Assembly (NCBI GenBank): GCA_046724555.1
Contig: JBKOWU010000088.1
Coordinates: forward strand, 18,442 to 82,441
DNA: 64,000 bases
Origin: JAFAQB01 sp046724555
GTDB lineage: Archaea; Thermoproteota; Nitrososphaeria; Nitrososphaerales; Nitrososphaeraceae
Reading direction: 5' to 3'
The notes beneath the pieces are model-generated. The model was not told where the DNA came from and did no database searches. It was given only the letters and a program-made list of their open reading frames with translations. Shown here piece after piece: positions 61,559 through 64,000 of this stretch. Made by a program: the position numbers and the translations under genes. How positions within the stretch are numbered: the first letter of the stretch is position 1; each line of letters opens with the position of its first letter.

Positions 61559-62203
61559 TCATTTTTTTGCTTTTTCCCAATCTGAGAGGAATAAAGCAAG
61601 GCCCTTGTCAGTAAGCGGGTGGGCAAGCATTTTCCCTAAAATATCTGGAGGAAGTGTCACTATATCAGCTCCTATTTTTCCAGCTTCAATAATGTGGATA
61701 GGGTGTCTTATACTTGCAACAAGAACTTCTGTTTTGAAATGATAATTTCTGAAAATTTGGATAATTTCATTTACAAGAATCATCCCTTCGTTTCCTATAT
61801 CATCTAGTCTGCCAATAAAAGGACTCACATAGGAAGCACCTGCCTTTGCTGCCAGAATGGCCTGATTCGCGGAGAAAATTAGCGTGACGTTTGTGTCGAT
61901 TCCATCTTCTCTAAGCTTTCTGACTGCCTTCATACCATTAGAAGTCATCGGAATTTTGACAACGACATTTTGACCGAACTTTTTCAGCTTATGTGCTTCT
62001 TCTAACATTTCATCCGTTTCCGTGGCTATGACTTCAAGGCTCACTGGCCCCTTTACAATTTTAGCAATTTCTCGCATTACCTCCGATGGGTTTTGATCTT
62101 CCTTAGCCAAAAGTGTCGGATTTGTTGTAATACCATCAACAAGTCCCATATCGTTGTAGGTGTTAATAGCCTTCAGGTTAGCAGTATCAAGAAATATTTT
62201 CAC
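61559..62203 (-). CDS. tal: transaldolase (TalC/fructose-6-phosphate aldolase-type)
   Basis: The 214-residue TIM-barrel enzyme belongs to the small transaldolase/FSA branch. The N-terminus MKIFLDTANL, DGITTNPTL (24-32) and the Schiff-base lysine K83 (VVKIPMT) are clear, as are SPFIGRLDD (around 126) and the IRHPIH segment (around 164). It can exchange the dihydroxyacetone unit in the non-oxidative pentose phosphate pathway, though some relatives are only aldolases. GTG 62203 overlaps the tktB stop (GTGA), with an AAGGAG sequence 13-14 bases upstream. It is the last gene of the rpe-tktB-tal operon. Confidence 0.85.
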   Translation of the reverse strand: MKIFLDTANLKAINTYNDMGLVDGITTNPTLLAKEDQNPSEVMREIAKIVKGPVSLEVIATETDEMLEEAHKLKKFGQNVVVKIPMTSNGMKAVRKLREDGIDTNVTLIFSANQAILAAKAGASYVSPFIGRLDDIGNEGMILVNEIIQIFRNYHFKTEVLVASIRHPIHIIEAGKIGADIVTLPPDILGKMLAHPLTDKGLALFLSDWEKAKK

Positions 62204-63171
62204 TTTTTAATTCTACTCCTTGTATCAACTACCGCTTGCGCTATATTCTTACTACTTAGTGCATATTTTTCCATAAGCAAATCAATTTCTTCATCCCTTG
62301 CAGATTCTCCAAATGTGTCATTGATACCTACCAGTTTCATTGGCACAGGATAGCTCTCAACAGATGCTTCGGCCACAGCACCTCCAAGCCCGCCTACTAT
62401 ATTGTGCTCTTCGGCGGTTACGATGGCACCAGTATCTTGGCCACATTTTGCTACAAGATTCTTATCGACAGGTTTAATCGAAAACATATCTACTACCCTA
62501 CATGAAATATCTTGATTTCTTTTTAAAATGTGTGCTGCTTCCAACGATCTTGTCACCATTAATCCACATGCTATGATGGTTGCATCTGAGCCTTCATGTA
62601 ATATGTTTGCTTTACCTAATTCAAAAATAGCGTTTTCAGCGTATATGACCTCGCTGGATGGCCTAGCAAGTCTGACGTAAAATGGTCCACTAGTCTTTGC
62701 CACTATCCTGATCAGATGTCTTACCGATACCGCATCGGCAGGCACAATGACACGCATATTTGGAATAGATCGCATAGTCGAAAAATCTTCAATCTGCTGA
62801 TGTGAGGCGCCGTCAGGTCCCACAGTCAAGCCAGCATGTGATACTACCAGCTTTACATTGAGATTTGGATAGCAAATTGCATTACGTATTTGATCCAAAC
62901 ACCTACCAGGAAGAAATGCTGCATATGTGCTAGCAAATGCAATTTTACCAGAGATAGCAAGACCAGCAGCGATAGAAACAAGATTTGCCTCTGCAATCCC
63001 AACGTTAAACATTCTATCCGGATATCTATCTCCGAATTTCTTTGTCTTAATGGAATCTGTAGTGTCGGCTCCAACACACACTATTTCATGCTGAGATTGA
63101 CCTAATTCCACCAAGGTATCGGCGTATACACTTCTCATATCTTGTGTTTTTTTTTCGCTACTTAATTGCAT
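62200..63171 (-). CDS. tktB: transketolase, C-terminal subunit
   Basis: The 323-residue protein corresponds to the pyrimidine-binding and C-terminal domains of transketolase, split as in many archaea: SVYADTLVELGQ, FNVGIAEANLVSIAAGLAISG (split, about 56-76) with the catalytic Glu of the ThDP activation site, THAGL-like SHAGLTVGPDGASHQQIED (split around 111-129) and the C-terminal domain (VTAEEHNIVGGLGGAVAE). It needs the N-terminal subunit, tktA, which is not in the window and may lie beyond the right edge. The start ATG 63171 sits inside the rpe reading frame with AAGGAGAG directly upstream, giving a 14-base overlap. Confidence 0.9.
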   Translation of the reverse strand: MQLSSEKKTQDMRSVYADTLVELGQSQHEIVCVGADTTDSIKTKKFGDRYPDRMFNVGIAEANLVSIAAGLAISGKIAFASTYAAFLPGRCLDQIRNAICYPNLNVKLVVSHAGLTVGPDGASHQQIEDFSTMRSIPNMRVIVPADAVSVRHLIRIVAKTSGPFYVRLARPSSEVIYAENAIFELGKANILHEGSDATIIACGLMVTRSLEAAHILKRNQDISCRVVDMFSIKPVDKNLVAKCGQDTGAIVTAEEHNIVGGLGGAVAEASVESYPVPMKLVGINDTFGESARDEEIDLLMEKYALSSKNIAQAVVDTRSRIKK

Positions 63172-63979
63172 GAAGCTCTCCTTCTATTTCTAGTTCACTA
63201 GCCAATGGAATCAATATATGTTTACGTATCTTCATCCAGTCCGATCTTATTCCAATATTAGTTGCGTGTTCGATAAGCCTTTTTTCCAATGCCACATTTG
63301 CTTTATGGCGTAACTGAATTATTGCTCCATGAATATCAGAGCTTCCATACACTGCACTCCCCGCAACAAGGATTCTCGCGCCAGAATCGTACACCTGCTG
63401 CAAATTTGTTGCATCAATTCCTCCATCAGCCTCGACGTAACCTTTGAAGCCATGGTCCCTTAGCATTTTACTAGTCTTTACCATTTTAGGCAAAACTTCT
63501 GGAATGAACTTTTGTCCCGCAAAGCCCGGATTTACAGACATTATGATCACGACATCGATATCCTCCGTATGGGAATAAACCCAGTCGGGGAGCTCGGTGA
63601 AAGGATTGACTGCGACTCCTGGACTTATACCACTATCGAGTAGTTTCTCTTTAATAGTTACGAACTCCTTTTCGTTACACGTCTCTACATGAACTGTAAT
63701 TATATCACATCTAGCATCTATATAGTCTTGCAAGTGATTCAACGGATTTTCAATCATGAGATGAACATCAAACGGTAGATTAGTGATGTGACGCAATTTT
63801 CTCACAGTGTCAGCAAAGAAAGTAGTGTTGGGTACAAATCGTCCATCCATAACGTCTAAATGAATGATATCTGCCCCGCCTCGTTCAGCTTTTCTAACCT
63901 TTTCTTCGTAGTTTTCCCGTTCTCCTGCAATAATAGATGGCGCAATTAAACATTCGCTCTCAAGCTCTTGCAATAACAC
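63158..63979 (-). CDS. rpe: ribulose-phosphate 3-epimerase with C-terminal extension (start may lie outside the window)
   Basis: The protein interconverts ribulose-5-phosphate and xylulose-5-phosphate. The TIM-barrel motifs are clear: IAPSIIAG (12-19), HLDVMDGRFVPNTTFF (about 40-55), PFDVHLMIENP, MSVNPGFAGQKFIP (about 146-159), VEADGGID (about 182-189) and AGSAVYGS (about 206-213). The annotated GTG 63979 gives 273 residues, but the frame remains open to the window edge, so the true start may be further right. A tail of about 45 residues after the barrel (LEKRLIEHATNIG...ELHAIK) is unusual. It overlaps tktB by 14 bases. Confidence 0.85.
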   Translation of the reverse strand: MLLQELESECLIAPSIIAGERENYEEKVRKAERGGADIIHLDVMDGRFVPNTTFFADTVRKLRHITNLPFDVHLMIENPLNHLQDYIDARCDIITVHVETCNEKEFVTIKEKLLDSGISPGVAVNPFTELPDWVYSHTEDIDVVIIMSVNPGFAGQKFIPEVLPKMVKTSKMLRDHGFKGYVEADGGIDATNLQQVYDSGARILVAGSAVYGSSDIHGAIIQLRHKANVALEKRLIEHATNIGIRSDWMKIRKHILIPLASELEIEGELHAIK

Positions 63980-64000
63980 TGGAGTGTGTTTTCTCGGAGG

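Noticed and set aside
1..64000. CRISPR array, insertion sequence, prophage or integrated element
   Set aside because: No regularly spaced repeats, transposase, integrase or attachment-site duplication were seen. The only repeats are short tandem or microsatellite ones.

Overview
The window is AT-rich archaeal chromosome, most likely from an ammonia-oxidising thaumarchaeon (Nitrososphaerota) of the Nitrosocosmicus/Nitrososphaera type. The support is archaeal housekeeping content (replication factor C large subunit, Hjc resolvase, archaeosine tRNA-guanine transglycosylase, uS13/uS4, Lsm protein, geranylgeranyl reductase family, archaeal UbiD), lineage-typical small proteins (DUF6659-like, stand-alone Lrp ligand domain, translin-like protein, HTH plus coiled-coil protein), TATA boxes about 25-35 bases before start codons with little or no leader, and frequent TTG/GTG starts. 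No ammonia-oxidation gene, rRNA, tRNA, CRISPR array, insertion sequence or phage gene is visible. The lineage is inferred from gene content, not from a search.

Layout. 1-3400: a possible edge gene, four very short zinc-binding proteins, an orphan NMT1/SsuA-type ABC substrate-binding protein and a small helical protein. 3600-9500: an unknown protein, a UbiD decarboxylase, a Dps-like ferritin, a zinc-ribbon membrane protein, a J-domain protein, an HTH regulator with a perfect palindrome in its promoter, an SSSCA1-type zinc-ribbon protein and a secreted Ser/Thr-rich protein. 10000-15200: an orphan ABC-2 permease, a DedA/VTT membrane protein, a YgjP-type metallopeptidase, a class V aminotransferase-like protein with an altered PLP-binding residue, and rfcL. 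15500-28400: a surface-glycan island with two polytopic GT-C/YfhO-like proteins, one GT2, two GT4 and two FkbM methyltransferases, interrupted by a PII protein and a PQQ-type sugar dehydrogenase. 28800-37200: a glucose-dehydrogenase-like SDR, an orphan sdhB, an HTH/coiled-coil protein, a truncated NDH-2-like flavoprotein, an FNR-type oxidoreductase and an unknown HExxH protein. 37500-53900: glycerate 2-kinase, UbiA prenyltransferase, lsm-tgtA, a geranylgeranyl reductase family protein, a translin-like protein, the group hjc / nnrE-gloB-like-cobT-like, glmS, and a winged-helix protein joined to an S-layer-like domain. 53900-55000: uS13-uS4. 55200-60770: two consecutive MoxR AAA+ ATPase/VWA protein pairs. 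61000-64000: an AbrB-like protein and the pentose-phosphate operon rpe-tktB-tal, running in from beyond the right edge.

How the genes work together. The glycan island probably builds and exports surface polysaccharide or N-glycan; glmS and the tal/tktB/rpe operon can supply amino-sugar and pentose precursors, although they lie apart from it. The four-gene MoxR/VWA block is the best candidate for an under-described system: two different ATPase/VWA chaperone pairs (one ChlI/MoxR-like, one NorQ/NorD-like) head to tail in one probable transcription unit, with no client gene beside them. Other points worth a second look are the wHTH/S-layer-like fusion, a small membrane protein that appears to lack a standard start codon, and the Asp-to-Asn change in the class V aminotransferase fold.
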